A stretch of DNA of 64,000 nt from UBA7672 sp038326205 (GTDB lineage: Bacteria; Pseudomonadota; Alphaproteobacteria; Caulobacterales; Hyphomonadaceae), in NCBI GenBank assembly GCA_038326205.1, contig JBBQJV010000015.1:3035-67034 (forward strand), in the 5' to 3' direction. This document shows, piece after piece, positions 1 to 9,386 of this stretch. Made by a program: the position numbers and the translations under genes. Under the pieces are notes generated by a model, which searched no databases, was not told where the DNA came from, and saw only the letters and a list, made by a program, of their open reading frames with translations. Position 1 is the first letter of the stretch; each line of letters opens with the position of its first letter.

Positions 1-214
1 CTCTACGCTCTGACGACCGAGATTCTTCGGTCGAGCCCGAGAGGCACTCCTCCGGGGGGTATGGTGAGGGGCCCGCTACCCCGCCTGCCAAAAAACGCGG
101 CAAAATGAACGCGGAAACCTCGCATTTTACCCTCCCCAAGGGGACGCAACGGCGCTACACAACGCCCAAATTCAAGGCTCGCCCGACGGGCGAACAGATC
201 GACCTGGAGACCTC

Positions 215-1435
215 ATGGACATCAAGGTGCCCGCGATGGGCGAGAGCGTGACCGAGGGTACGCTCGCCAACTGGCTTGTTAAACCGGGCCAGACCGTGAA
301 GCAGGACGATCCGATCGCCGAAATCGAGACCGACAAGGTGGCCATTGAAGTGCCTGCGCCGGCCGCCGGGGTGATCTCCGAGCAGCTGATCAAGGAAGGC
401 GAGACCGTCCAGATCGGCACGATCATCGCGCGCCTGAACGAGGGCGCCACGGGATCTGCAGCCCCTGCCGCACCAGCAGCCAAGCCCGCCGCTTCAGCCA
501 AGCCTGCCGCCGCGGCCGCCCCTGCCCCCACGACGTCCCGCGCGACCGACAAGGTTGCCCCCTCGGTCGGTCGCATCGCTGCTGAGAACGGCTTGAACGC
601 CGCCGACATCCCCGGCACCGGGCGCGGCGGCCGCGCCACCAAGGGCGACGCCCTCGCCTATGTCACCTCGACCCCTTCGCCGGCCCCGGCTGCTGCGCGC
701 GCGCCCGAACCGGTGCATACGCCGCGCGACCTTGGACCGCGCGAAGAGCGCGTGAAGATGACCCGCCTGCGCCAGACCATCGCGCGCCGCCTGAAGGAGG
801 CGCAGAACACCGCTGCCATGCTGACGACGTTCAACGATGTCGACATGTCGGAAGTGATGGAGCTGCGGAAACGCCACAAGGAAGCCTTCGAGAAGAAGCA
901 CGGCGTGAAGCTGGGCTTCATGGGGTTCTTCGTGCGCGCCGTCGTTGCTGCCCTGAAAGAGATCCCGTCGGTCAACGCCGAGATCGATGGCACAGATATC
1001 ATCTACAAGAATTTTTACAACGTCTCGGTAGCGGTCGGTACGGACAAGGGGCTCGTGGTTCCCGTCGTGCGTGACGCCGACACGCTGTCGCTGGCGGGCA
1101 TCGAAGCAGAGATCGGCCGCCTCGGCGCGCTGGCTCGCGATGGCAAGCTCGCGATGGAAGACATGCAGGGCGGCACGTTCACGATCACCAATGGCGGCGT
1201 CTATGGCTCGCTGATGTCCACGCCGATCCTGAACCCGCCACAGTCCGGCGTGCTGGGCATGCACCGCATCGAAGAGCGTCCCGTTGTCGTTGACGGCAAG
1301 ATCGTCGCACGGCCGATGATGTATCTGGCGCTGAGCTATGATCACCGGCTCGTGGACGGCAAGGAGGCGGTAACATTCCTTGTCCGCCTGAAGGAAGCGC
1401 TGGAAGATCCCGAGCGCCTGCTGCTCGACCTCTAG
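215..1435 (+). CDS. odhB: Dihydrolipoamide succinyltransferase (E2 of 2-oxoglutarate dehydrogenase)
   Basis: E2 core of the 2-oxoglutarate dehydrogenase complex; transfers the succinyl group from the E1-bound intermediate to CoA through a swinging lipoyl arm. Domains are visible in order: an N-terminal lipoyl domain (residues 1-75, lipoyl lysine about K41 in the ETDKVAIEVPAP motif), an Ala/Pro-rich linker, a peripheral subunit-binding domain (about 113-150), a second linker, and the catalytic acyltransferase domain ending with the DHRxxDG signature (His about 376). At 406 aa it has the usual length. The ATG has GGAG eight bases upstream. It lies on the strand opposite sucA, so it is probably transcribed separately from the E1 gene. 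The cytosolic partners are the products of sucA (5060-8071) and lpdA (2607-3995). Confidence 0.97.
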   Translation: MDIKVPAMGESVTEGTLANWLVKPGQTVKQDDPIAEIETDKVAIEVPAPAAGVISEQLIKEGETVQIGTIIARLNEGATGSAAPAAPAAKPAASAKPAAAAAPAPTTSRATDKVAPSVGRIAAENGLNAADIPGTGRGGRATKGDALAYVTSTPSPAPAAARAPEPVHTPRDLGPREERVKMTRLRQTIARRLKEAQNTAAMLTTFNDVDMSEVMELRKRHKEAFEKKHGVKLGFMGFFVRAVVAALKEIPSVNAEIDGTDIIYKNFYNVSVAVGTDKGLVVPVVRDADTLSLAGIEAEIGRLGALARDGKLAMEDMQGGTFTITNGGVYGSLMSTPILNPPQSGVLGMHRIEERPVVVDGKIVARPMMYLALSYDHRLVDGKEAVTFLVRLKEALEDPERLLLDL

Positions 1436-1447
1436 GGCTAACAAGCG

Positions 1448-1942
1448 TTGGGCGTGCTTGATGCTACCATCAATGCGAGCCTCCCATGGATCATCCGTCT
1501 TGCCGGCCTGTTCTGGCTGTTCGGCAGCTTCATGCTGTTCCGGCAGATCCGAAGCGAGATGGCGCTCGACCGCATGACGGCGATGATTGGTAAGGCGTCC
1601 GGCGCGCCTGAGGCCAGGTCCAGGGCCGAGACAGCAGACGAACGCTGGATCGATCGCGATGATGCGGCGCGGCGGGGATGGATCGCCGGGCAAGCGGTTG
1701 TGCTGATGGCGACGGCGGTCGCGATGATCCTGACGCACCGGTTCGCGGCGTGGATGACCGCGTTTCTGGTTGTCGGACAGGGCGCTTACTTCTTCTGGCG
1801 CGAATGGGCGGCGCGGCGCGCGCCGACGGCCGAAGCTGCAGCGCATGCACGGCCGAGCGTGGCGACGGTCAATGCAGGGTGGGTGTCGCTGGCGGTCGCG
1901 ATGCTTGTGTGGACGGCGGCTTTCCGGAATCTGTTGAATTGA
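1448..1942 (+). CDS. Small integral membrane protein of unknown function
   Basis: A 164-residue protein with about three to four hydrophobic segments (near residues 12-32, 80-100, 105-118 and 145-160) and a charged cytoplasmic-type loop between the first two. I recognise no family. It starts 12 bases after the odhB stop and is followed by a second small membrane protein, so it probably belongs to the odhB-lpdA transcription unit. The assigned start is TTG at 1448 without a convincing ribosome site; the in-frame GTG two codons later is an alternative. Nothing in the sequence ties it to the dehydrogenase beyond position. Confidence 0.7.
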   Translation: MGVLDATINASLPWIIRLAGLFWLFGSFMLFRQIRSEMALDRMTAMIGKASGAPEARSRAETADERWIDRDDAARRGWIAGQAVVLMATAVAMILTHRFAAWMTAFLVVGQGAYFFWREWAARRAPTAEAAAHARPSVATVNAGWVSLAVAMLVWTAAFRNLLN

Positions 1943-2037
1943 ACCGATCGCCAGCGGCCCTCATTAGTCATCCCCTGCTAGCTTCCAAGCTTGTTATGGA
2001 AATGGAGCGGCTGACGCGAAAGCGGGCCTGAACCGGC

Positions 2038-2472
2038 ATGCGGCGCCTTTTCGCGATATTGCTGATCACAGCTTCAGGCTGGTTGCTGCACCAGACCGTG
2101 GGAGATCATCTTGGCGGCGCAGGTCCCTCGTTCTGGCCCCAGCTTGTAGGCCAGGCTGACAAGCCCGCTTTCATGGCGCCCGTTATCGGCGGACTGCTGT
2201 GCATGCTGGGCGGGCTGATCGTGTTCTTCAACGGCCCGGGTGGGGCGGCGCTGGCCATGATCGGCGGATTGGCGGTGGCGGGTTTCACGCTAACGCTAAA
2301 ACAGACCTTCGACCTCGACCACATCCTCGACAGCGAGCTGGCAGTGGGCGCCACCATGTTGATGCTGGCAGCGATGACGGCCTCCATAACCCGCGTCACC
2401 GAACGGTCGCGCAAGGCTGCTGCACACGAAGTTTCCGAACGCATTCATTCATCGGGCCGGCGCATTTATTGA
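2038..2472 (+). CDS. Small integral membrane protein of unknown function
   Basis: A 144-residue protein with four predicted membrane spans (about residues 1-20, 45-65, 70-88 and 98-116) and a basic C-terminal tail. No recognisable domain or catalytic motif. It sits between the 1448-1942 membrane protein and lpdA on the same strand; the 134-base gap before lpdA leaves room for a separate lpdA promoter. Two consecutive unknown membrane proteins between E2 and E3 genes are not part of any known dehydrogenase complex and are best regarded as passengers of the operon. Confidence 0.7.
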   Translation: MRRLFAILLITASGWLLHQTVGDHLGGAGPSFWPQLVGQADKPAFMAPVIGGLLCMLGGLIVFFNGPGGAALAMIGGLAVAGFTLTLKQTFDLDHILDSELAVGATMLMLAAMTASITRVTERSRKAAAHEVSERIHSSGRRIY

Positions 2473-2606
2473 TACCTGTACTGAAATCTGGCGCGCACGC
2501 CGACGCGAAAGCTGCCCCAATATTCCGTTTGTTGACCCCTTTGTTGACCATGGGGGCTGAGCGCGTATAGCTCCCGCGACACGCGAGCCACAAACGAGAC
2601 GGAACC

Positions 2607-3995
2607 ATGAGCGAGACCTTTGACGTCGTCATCATCGGCGGCGGCCCCGGCGGCTACAACTGCGCCACCCGCTGCTCCCAGCTCGGTCTGAAAGTGGCGC
2701 TGATAGAGAAGAACGACAAGCTGGGCGGGACCTGCCTCAATGTCGGCTGCATCCCGTCGAAGGCCATGCTGCACGCCTCCGAACTCTACGAGACGGCGAG
2801 CAAGGATTTCGAGGGCCTCGGCATCGAAGTGACCGGACTGAAGCTCAATCTCGAGAACATGCTGAAGCAGAAGTCCGAAGCCGTAAACGGGCTGACGGCT
2901 GGCGTCGCCTTCATCATGAAGAAGAACAAGGTGACCGTGTTCAACGGGGGTGGCCGCATCGACGGTCCGGGCCGCGTTGTCGTCGGTGATAAAGTTCTGG
3001 AAGCCACGAACATAGTGATCGCGACCGGCTCCGAGCCGACACCGCTGACCGGTGTGGAGATCGACGAGGAGCGCGTGGTGTCGTCGACTGGCGCGCTGTC
3101 GCTGAAGGCCGTGCCCAAGCGCATGATCGTGATCGGCGCCGGGATCATCGGGCTGGAGCTGGGATCGGTGTGGCATCGCCTTGGCGCGGAGGTGACGGTC
3201 GTCGAATATCTCGATCGCATCCTGCCGGGCGCCGATGGCGAGATCGCCAAACAGGCGCAGCGGATCTTTGCCAAGCAAGGCATCGCCTTCAAACTCGGCA
3301 TGAAGGTGACGGGCGTCGAGAAGTTGAAATCGAAACTGAAACTGTCGATGCAGCCGGCGGCAGGCGGCGACGCCGAAACGCTGGACGCAGACGTCGTGCT
3401 GCTGGCGATCGGGCGGCGCCCCTTTACCGAAGGACTCGGCCTTGAGACGGTGGGCATCACGCCGGACCGTCGCGGACAGATCGCCAACGAGCATTACAGG
3501 ACCTCAGCGCCGGGCGTGTGGGTGGTGGGCGATGTGACCACTGGACCGATGCTGGCGCACAAGGCCGAGGACGAGGCCATGGCCTGCGCCGAGTTGATCG
3601 CGGGCAAGGCGGGGCATGTGAACTACGGCATCATTCCGGGCGTGGTTTATACCAAGCCGGAGATCGCCTGGGTCGGCAAAACCGAGGAAGAACTCAAGGC
3701 CGAGGGCCGCGCCTACAAGACGGGCAAGTTCCCGTTCATGGCCAACTCGCGCGCCAAGACCAATCACGAGACAGATGGCTTCGTGAAAATCCTCGCGGAC
3801 GCCACGACTGACGAAGTGCTGGGTGCGCATTTGATGGGCGTCAGTGTCGGGGAGTTGATCGGCGAGGTCTGCGTGGCGATGGAATTCGGCGCCTCCTCGG
3901 AAGACATCGCCCGCACCTGCCATGCTCACCCCACGCTGAGCGAAGCTGTGCGTCAAGCCGCCATGGCCGTCGAGGGCCGCACGACTCAGATGTAA
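2607..3995 (+). CDS. lpdA: Dihydrolipoamide dehydrogenase (E3)
   Basis: FAD-dependent E3 component that reoxidises dihydrolipoamide on E2 with NAD+. The N-terminal Rossmann motif GGGPGGY, the redox disulfide in GTCLNVGCIPSK (Cys43/Cys48), the second dinucleotide-binding motif GAGIIGLELG (about residue 177), the GDVTTGPMLAHKAEDEA FAD-ribityl motif and the C-terminal HAHPTLSE active-site His-Glu pair are all present. Length 462 aa is typical. Being downstream of odhB, it most likely serves the 2-oxoglutarate complex, and may be shared with pyruvate dehydrogenase or the glycine cleavage system, which are not in this window. Confidence 0.97.
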   Translation: MSETFDVVIIGGGPGGYNCATRCSQLGLKVALIEKNDKLGGTCLNVGCIPSKAMLHASELYETASKDFEGLGIEVTGLKLNLENMLKQKSEAVNGLTAGVAFIMKKNKVTVFNGGGRIDGPGRVVVGDKVLEATNIVIATGSEPTPLTGVEIDEERVVSSTGALSLKAVPKRMIVIGAGIIGLELGSVWHRLGAEVTVVEYLDRILPGADGEIAKQAQRIFAKQGIAFKLGMKVTGVEKLKSKLKLSMQPAAGGDAETLDADVVLLAIGRRPFTEGLGLETVGITPDRRGQIANEHYRTSAPGVWVVGDVTTGPMLAHKAEDEAMACAELIAGKAGHVNYGIIPGVVYTKPEIAWVGKTEEELKAEGRAYKTGKFPFMANSRAKTNHETDGFVKILADATTDEVLGAHLMGVSVGELIGEVCVAMEFGASSEDIARTCHAHPTLSEAVRQAAMAVEGRTTQM

Positions 3996-4102
3996 TTCCA
4001 GGAGACCGCGTTACCTTAAGTCCCGAGCTGCGCGAGCAGCATGGTCACGCGCTGCAGTCTGTGTTTTGAACGCTTGGGGCTGGAGCGTCTGGAGGGAATC
4101 GA

Positions 4103-5029
4103 TTGAGCTCCGTGGAAAGTGCCGTAGGCGAGCTCGCGCTGGCGAAAGAGGCGGTGGCCGGCCGGTTGCGTGGGATAGACCCCGCGAACTTTCAGGCCCT
4201 GCGGCAGGCGTATGACGCCTTTGCCGCCAAGGACCCGACGCCGCTGATCGCGACAGAATCTGAAATCCAGCTCAATGGCGTGGCATGCCTCGGCCTGCTG
4301 CCTCAGGGCGGCAGCGGCGATCATGTGATCCTGTGGTGCCACGGGGGCGGCTTCACCATGGGGTCGTCACGATCGCACCGGGGACTCGCAGCCCAGGTGG
4401 CGGGATACGCCAAGTCGGGCACGATCATTCCCGACTATCGTCTCGCACCCGAGCATCGCCACCCGGCAGCAGTCGACGATTGTGTTTCAGCGTATATGGG
4501 CGTGCTCGGCGAGAGCATGAAAGCCGACAATGTGATCATCGCTGGGGATTCAGCCGGCGGTGCGCTGGCGATGGCGACGCTGCTGCGGTTGAAGCAACAG
4601 GGAGCCGCGCTGCCTGCGGGACTGATCCTGCTGTCGCCGTGGGTGGACCTCGGCAATAAGGGCTGGAGCCATTCGGCAAATGCCAAGCGCGATCCGCTCC
4701 TGACAAGCAATGGCCTCGCGACGCGCGCGAAGGAATATTTCGGCGGCGCGGGACAGCTACCGATCCTCGAGGCTGACCTAAGCGGATTGCCGCCGACCTT
4801 CATCCAGACCGGACAGGCAGAGATCCTGATGTCGGATTCAACTGCGCTCGCCGAACGGCTTGGCGCAGCTGGCGTGCCCGTGACGCTGGAGATCTGGCCG
4901 GAGATGTTCCACGTGTTCCAGAGTCGCTATGCAACGCTGTCGAACGGGCGAGATGCCGTGCGACGGCTCGGCCTCTGGGCGGCGCAGCACATGGGGATCA
5001 ACCTGCGGAAAGCCCCGGAAGCAAGCTGA
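4103..5029 (+). CDS. Alpha/beta hydrolase, hormone-sensitive-lipase-type esterase
   Basis: Carboxylesterase of the HSL (family IV) type, predicted cytosolic. It has the oxyanion-hole HGGGF motif near residue 77, the nucleophile elbow GDSAGG near residue 150, a catalytic Asp in the segment around SDSTALAER, and the catalytic His in EMFHVFQ near the C-terminus. 308 aa is a normal length. Translation probably starts at TTG 4103, which has a strong GGAGG seven bases upstream. It converges with sucA (30 bases between ends). The physiological ester is unknown; short-chain acyl or acetyl esters are typical of the family. Confidence 0.88.
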   Translation: MSSVESAVGELALAKEAVAGRLRGIDPANFQALRQAYDAFAAKDPTPLIATESEIQLNGVACLGLLPQGGSGDHVILWCHGGGFTMGSSRSHRGLAAQVAGYAKSGTIIPDYRLAPEHRHPAAVDDCVSAYMGVLGESMKADNVIIAGDSAGGALAMATLLRLKQQGAALPAGLILLSPWVDLGNKGWSHSANAKRDPLLTSNGLATRAKEYFGGAGQLPILEADLSGLPPTFIQTGQAEILMSDSTALAERLGAAGVPVTLEIWPEMFHVFQSRYATLSNGRDAVRRLGLWAAQHMGINLRKAPEAS

Positions 5030-5059
5030 AACGACGCGCGCGTGCTCTGAGGGACGCGC

Positions 5060-8000
5060 CTACTTCTCGAACGCCGCTTCCAGGAACGCCGCCAGTTCTT
5101 TCTGGTGGAGCGTCATCGTGCCGGCCGCTGTCGATGCGGAGGCGGGGCGGCCAACATAGCGGGCGCGCTTGTGCTTCACATCGAGTTTTTCGAGGGTCTT
5201 CTCGATGTTCCAATCGATGAACGACCACGAGCCCATGTTGCGCGGCTCTTCCTGGCACCAGACCATGTCGGCCTGCGGGAAGCGGGCGAGCTCCTTCATC
5301 AGGGACGCGACCGGGAACGGATATAGCTGCTCGACACGCATCAGGTAAACGTCGTCGATCGTGCGCTTCTCACGCTCCTCGAAGAGGTCGTAATAGACCT
5401 TGCCCGAGCACATCACGACGCGCCGAATGTCTTTGTCAGCCTTGAGCGTGACCTCGGCGCCGCGGCCCTTGGTTTCGGCGTCGTCCCACAGCACGCGGTG
5501 GAAGGTGGAGCCAGCGCCCATGTCTTCGAACGAGGAAACCGCGCGCTTGTGACGAAGCAGCGATTTCGGCGTCATGATGATAAGTGGCTTGCGGAAGTCG
5601 CGGTGCATCTGGCGGCGAAGCACGTGGAAGTAGTTTGCTGGCGTCGTGCAATTCACCACCTGCATGTTGTCCTGCGCGCACATCTGCAGGAAGCGCTCGA
5701 GGCGGGCGGAAGAGTGCTCGGGTCCCTGGCCTTCATAGCCATGTGGCAGAAGGCAGACGAGACCGCACATGCGGAGCCACTTGCGCTCGCCCGAGGAGAT
5801 GAACTGGTCGAACAGGACCTGCGCGCCGTTGGCGAAATCACCGAACTGGGCTTCCCACAGGGTGAGCGTTTGCGGCGCCGTCAGCGAGTAGCCGTACTCG
5901 TAGCCAAGCACGGCCTCTTCGGAGAGCAGCGAGTCGATAACTTCGTAGTTAGCCTGCGTCGGCGAGAGATTGTTGAGCGGTGTGTAGCGTTCCTCGGTCA
6001 CCTGATCGACGAGGTGGGAGTGGCGCTGGGTGAACGTGCCGCGGCATGAGTCCTGGCCCGAGAGGCGCACCGGGAAGCCTTCATCCAGCAGCGCGGCAAA
6101 AGCCATGTGCTCGGCCATACCCCAGTCAAGGCCTTCGCCTGATTCGGCCATCTTGCGGCGTGCATCGACCGTGCGGGCGACTGTCTTGTGGATGTTGAAG
6201 CCTTGCGGAAAGCTGCTGATCTTCTTGCCGAGGTCTTTCAGCTTGGCGCTGGTCACGCCCGTCTTGCCGCGGTTTTCCTCGTCCTTCGGCAGGCCGAGGC
6301 CAGCCCATTTGCCGTCGAGCCAGTCGGCAGCGCCGGGCTTGAACGTCTTGGCCTTGTCGAATTCGGAATCGAGGAAGGATTCCATGTCGGCAATCATGGT
6401 GTTGACGGCGTCCTCGGTGATCACGCGCTCGCCCACCAGTCGGCGCGAATAGAGTTCGCGGGTCGACGATTGGTCGCGAATCTTCGCGTACATTAGCGGC
6501 TGCGTCATCGTCGGATCATCGCCCTCGTTGTGGCCGAAGCGGCGATAGCAGAACATGTCGATGACGACGTCCTTGCCGAACTGCTGGCGATATTCGGTGG
6601 CGACCTTGGCGGCGTGGACGACGGCTTCGGGATCGTCGCCATTCACATGGAAGACAGGCGCCTCGACCATCTTCGCCATGTCCGAGGGATAGGGCGAAGA
6701 ACGCGAGAAGGCCGGCGCGGTGGTGAAGCCGATCTGGTTGTTGACGATGAAGTGGATCGCCCCGCCCGTGCGGTAGCCGGCAAGGCCGGACAGCGCGAAG
6801 CATTCAGCGACGACGCCCTGACCCGCGAAAGCCGCATCGCCGTGCAGCAGCAACGGCATGACCTTTGTGCGGCGCTTGTTGCGCTCGACTGGCTCGGTGG
6901 CGCGCACGCCGCCGGCCTCGACCTCGTCGAAGAACTGTTTCGCGCGGGCCTTGCCGAGCACGACCGGGTTCACGATCTCGAGGTGGCTGGGGTTCGCAGT
7001 CAGCGACAGGTGGACGCTGTGGCCGTCGAACTCGCGGTCCGACGAAGCGCCGAGGTGATATTTCACGTCGCCCGAACCGTAGTCGTCACCGCCCTGCGTG
7101 TTGCCGCCCTGAAACTCGAAGAAGATCTTGTGATAGGGCTTGCCCATCACCGCCGCGAGCATGTTGAGACGGCCGCGGTGCGGCATGCCAAGAATGATCT
7201 CGTCGACGCCGAGGGCGCCGCCGCGCTTGATGATCTGCTCGAGCGCAGGAATGGCAGCTTCCCCGCCATCAAGACCGAACCGCTTGGTGCCGGGATAGCG
7301 CTTGTGCAGGAAGCGTTCGAAAGCCTCGGCCTCGACCAGCTTGGCGAGGATGGCGCGCTTGCCCTCGGGCGTGAATGAGATGTCCTTGTCCTGGCCTTCG
7401 ATGCGCTGCTGGATCCAGGACTTCTCCTCTGGATCCGAGATGTGCATGAACTCAACGGCGAAGGTGCCGCAATAGGTGCGACGCAGTATGTCGATCATCT
7501 GGCGCGGCGTCGCATATTCGAGGCCGAGCACGTTGTCGATGTAGATGCGGCGATCCATGTCCTTCGGACCGAAGCCGTAGGTCTTGGGATCAAGCTCGGG
7601 GTGCTCTTCCTGCTTGGCGATGCTGAGCGGATCGAGATTCGCGGCGAGATGGCCGCGAATGCGGTAGGCGCGGATCATCATCAGGGCGCGGATCGAATCC
7701 TGCACCTGCTGGTGAAGATCGGCGGGTGCGATGGTCGGGCCGACCTGCGGCGCCTTCTTGGCTTCCTTGGTGGGGGCCGGACCCCAGTTGCCGTCGAGCG
7801 CCGAAACGAGTTCGCCGTTCTGGTATTTGATCGGTTCCTTCCACTCAGGGCCTCTGGCGGCCTTGCCGGCGTCGCCCGTGGCGTCACCGAGGGCAACACC
7901 CGCGAAGAAACGCTGCCAGCTTTCGGGGACGGACGAAGGGTCTTCCGCGTATTCGGCATAGAGCTGTTCGATGTAGGCGGCGTTGGCGCCGTACAGAAAC

Positions 8001-8071
8001 GCCGTGTCCAGCATGGCGGCGTTGTCCATGCCCGCCGTCTTCGCTTCGCCAGCCTTCGCTTCGACAGTCAT
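5060..8071 (-). CDS. sucA: 2-oxoglutarate dehydrogenase E1
   Basis: Thiamine-diphosphate E1 of the 2-oxoglutarate dehydrogenase complex; decarboxylates 2-oxoglutarate and succinylates the E2 lipoyl group. At 1003 aa it is full length, with the N-terminal E2-binding segment (the FLYGANAAYIEQLY-like region), the ThDP-binding catalytic region carrying the H-G-D-A-A-F-A-G-Q-G motif, and the C-terminal transketolase-like pyrimidine domain ending in the conserved GRPASASTA segment. ATG 8071 has AGGA eight bases upstream. It lies downstream of sucD on the same strand, separated by a 354-base gap that holds a repeat element (8284-8411), so co-transcription with sucCD is uncertain. Confidence 0.97.
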   Translation of the reverse strand: MTVEAKAGEAKTAGMDNAAMLDTAFLYGANAAYIEQLYAEYAEDPSSVPESWQRFFAGVALGDATGDAGKAARGPEWKEPIKYQNGELVSALDGNWGPAPTKEAKKAPQVGPTIAPADLHQQVQDSIRALMMIRAYRIRGHLAANLDPLSIAKQEEHPELDPKTYGFGPKDMDRRIYIDNVLGLEYATPRQMIDILRRTYCGTFAVEFMHISDPEEKSWIQQRIEGQDKDISFTPEGKRAILAKLVEAEAFERFLHKRYPGTKRFGLDGGEAAIPALEQIIKRGGALGVDEIILGMPHRGRLNMLAAVMGKPYHKIFFEFQGGNTQGGDDYGSGDVKYHLGASSDREFDGHSVHLSLTANPSHLEIVNPVVLGKARAKQFFDEVEAGGVRATEPVERNKRRTKVMPLLLHGDAAFAGQGVVAECFALSGLAGYRTGGAIHFIVNNQIGFTTAPAFSRSSPYPSDMAKMVEAPVFHVNGDDPEAVVHAAKVATEYRQQFGKDVVIDMFCYRRFGHNEGDDPTMTQPLMYAKIRDQSSTRELYSRRLVGERVITEDAVNTMIADMESFLDSEFDKAKTFKPGAADWLDGKWAGLGLPKDEENRGKTGVTSAKLKDLGKKISSFPQGFNIHKTVARTVDARRKMAESGEGLDWGMAEHMAFAALLDEGFPVRLSGQDSCRGTFTQRHSHLVDQVTEERYTPLNNLSPTQANYEVIDSLLSEEAVLGYEYGYSLTAPQTLTLWEAQFGDFANGAQVLFDQFISSGERKWLRMCGLVCLLPHGYEGQGPEHSSARLERFLQMCAQDNMQVVNCTTPANYFHVLRRQMHRDFRKPLIIMTPKSLLRHKRAVSSFEDMGAGSTFHRVLWDDAETKGRGAEVTLKADKDIRRVVMCSGKVYYDLFEEREKRTIDDVYLMRVEQLYPFPVASLMKELARFPQADMVWCQEEPRNMGSWSFIDWNIEKTLEKLDVKHKRARYVGRPASASTAAGTMTLHQKELAAFLEAAFEK

Positions 8072-8283
8072 GCTTTACGTCCTGCTGCGCCGGGGTCAGG
8101 GCCCCTGCCCTGAGCGCGATTTAGGTGACCTCAGATGCTGCTTTTTGCCGTCCGACTCAACCGGAAAGGGTGAGACATTCTGCACATAAGACCGTGACCG
8201 GTTACCGGTTCGTTGCAGATGGGGATCGGGACGGGGAAACCCTAGCGTTTCAGGCAGGCTGGGGGGTCGCAGAATACTGAACC

Positions 8284-8411
8284 CATCCTTCGAGACGATC
8301 GCTACGCGATCCCATCAAGGATGAGGTCTGTTGTCGTTGAAAAAACGCTTGCCGCGTCGATCGGACTCACCCTGAGGGATTGGCCCAACGGGCCAATCGT
8401 CTCGAAGGATG
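8284..8411. repeat. Inverted-repeat-bounded intergenic element between sucD and sucA
   Basis: The 354-base gap 8072-8425 has no gene but contains a 128-bp element bounded by 16-bp perfect inverted repeats (CATCCTTCGAGACGAT at 8284-8299 and its complement at 8396-8411). Inside are two smaller hairpins: GATCGC/GCGATC near 8296-8310 and a GGCCCAACGGGCC-centred palindrome near 8380-8396. The CATCCTTCGAGACG...CTCAGGATGA style resembles intergenic repeats scattered through many alphaproteobacterial genomes (REP/BIME-like, recalled from general knowledge). It may act as an mRNA-stabilising or attenuating structure between sucD and sucA. The rest of the gap holds only the sucA ribosome site and probable leader. 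Confidence 0.75.
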
Positions 8412-8425
8412 AATGTTTAGCGGGC

Positions 8426-9337
8426 CTAGCGCTTCAGCACTTCCGTCATCGTCGTGCCGAGGCGGGCCGGGCTTGGGGAGACGACGATTCCGGCCGATTC
8501 CATGGCCGCGATCTTCGATTCCGCATCGCCCTTGCCGCCTGAAACAATGGCGCCTGCATGGCCCATTGTGCGTCCCTTGGGCGCCGTGCGGCCGGCGATG
8601 AAGCCGACCATCGGCTTCTTGCGGCCGCGCTTGGCTTCGTCCTTGAGGAATTGGGCGGCTTCTTCCTCGCCCGATCCCCCGATCTCGCCGATCATGATGA
8701 TCGCCTTGGTTTCGTCGTCGGCGAGGAACATTTCGAGGACGTCGATGAAGTCGGTGCCTTTGACCGGATCGCCGCCGATGCCGACGGCCGTCGTCTGGCC
8801 GAGGCCTTCATTCGTCGTCTGGAACACAGCCTCATAGGTCAGCGTGCCTGAGCGCGAAAGCACGCCGATATTGCCCTTGGAGAAGATCGAACCCGGCATG
8901 ATGCCGATCTTGCACTGACCCGGCGTCAGAACGCCCGGGCAGTTCGGCCCGATCAGGCGTGACTTAGAGCGCGAGAGCTTGTCCTTCACGCGCACCATGT
9001 CGAGCACCGGCACGCCTTCGGTGATCGTTACGATCAACGGGATCTCGGCGTCGATGGCTTCTTCGATGGCGGCGGCGCAGAATTTTGGCGGCACGTAGAT
9101 GACTGTGGCGTTGGCCCCGGTCTTGTCGCGGGCTTCGGCAACCGTGTTGAACAGGGGGCGCTGGACTTTCGAACCATCGGGAAGCGTGCCTTCCCAGTTC
9201 GTGCCGCCCTTGCCCGGCGTGATGCCGCCGACAAACTGCGTGCCGTAGGCAATGCCTTGCTCGGTGTGGAACGTGCCGGTCTTGCCGGTCATGCCCTGCG
9301 TGAGGACCTTGGTGTTCTTGTCGATCAGGATGGACAT
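8426..9337 (-). CDS. sucD: Succinyl-CoA synthetase alpha subunit
   Basis: Alpha subunit of ADP/GDP-forming succinyl-CoA ligase; binds CoA and carries the phosphohistidine intermediate. The N-terminal CoA-binding Rossmann fold with the QGMTGKTGTFH segment is present, as is the phosphohistidine loop GHAGAIVSGG with His about 260. 303 aa is typical. ATG 9337 has AAGG eight bases upstream and starts 49 bases after the sucC stop, so the two subunits form an operon and should be made in equal amounts. Confidence 0.97.
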   Translation of the reverse strand: MSILIDKNTKVLTQGMTGKTGTFHTEQGIAYGTQFVGGITPGKGGTNWEGTLPDGSKVQRPLFNTVAEARDKTGANATVIYVPPKFCAAAIEEAIDAEIPLIVTITEGVPVLDMVRVKDKLSRSKSRLIGPNCPGVLTPGQCKIGIMPGSIFSKGNIGVLSRSGTLTYEAVFQTTNEGLGQTTAVGIGGDPVKGTDFIDVLEMFLADDETKAIIMIGEIGGSGEEEAAQFLKDEAKRGRKKPMVGFIAGRTAPKGRTMGHAGAIVSGGKGDAESKIAAMESAGIVVSPSPARLGTTMTEVLKR

Positions 9338-9386
9338 CGTGTCTGCCTTGAAAGCTCGGAAATGGGATCGGCTGGGCGCGCGAGCG

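Noticed and set aside
1..214. Leading 214 bases before odhB considered as the end of a gene or a tRNA
   Set aside because: No frame with a recognisable product and no cloverleaf; only the odhB ribosome site is supported.
494..1846. Long open frame (450 codons) opposite odhB and the next gene
   Set aside because: It is antisense to a clear odhB gene in high-GC DNA, lacks a ribosome site and family signatures, and its composition is that of a frame shadow.
2466..3494. Long open frame opposite lpdA
   Set aside because: Low-complexity His/Asp/Arg-rich translation with no domain; antisense shadow of lpdA.
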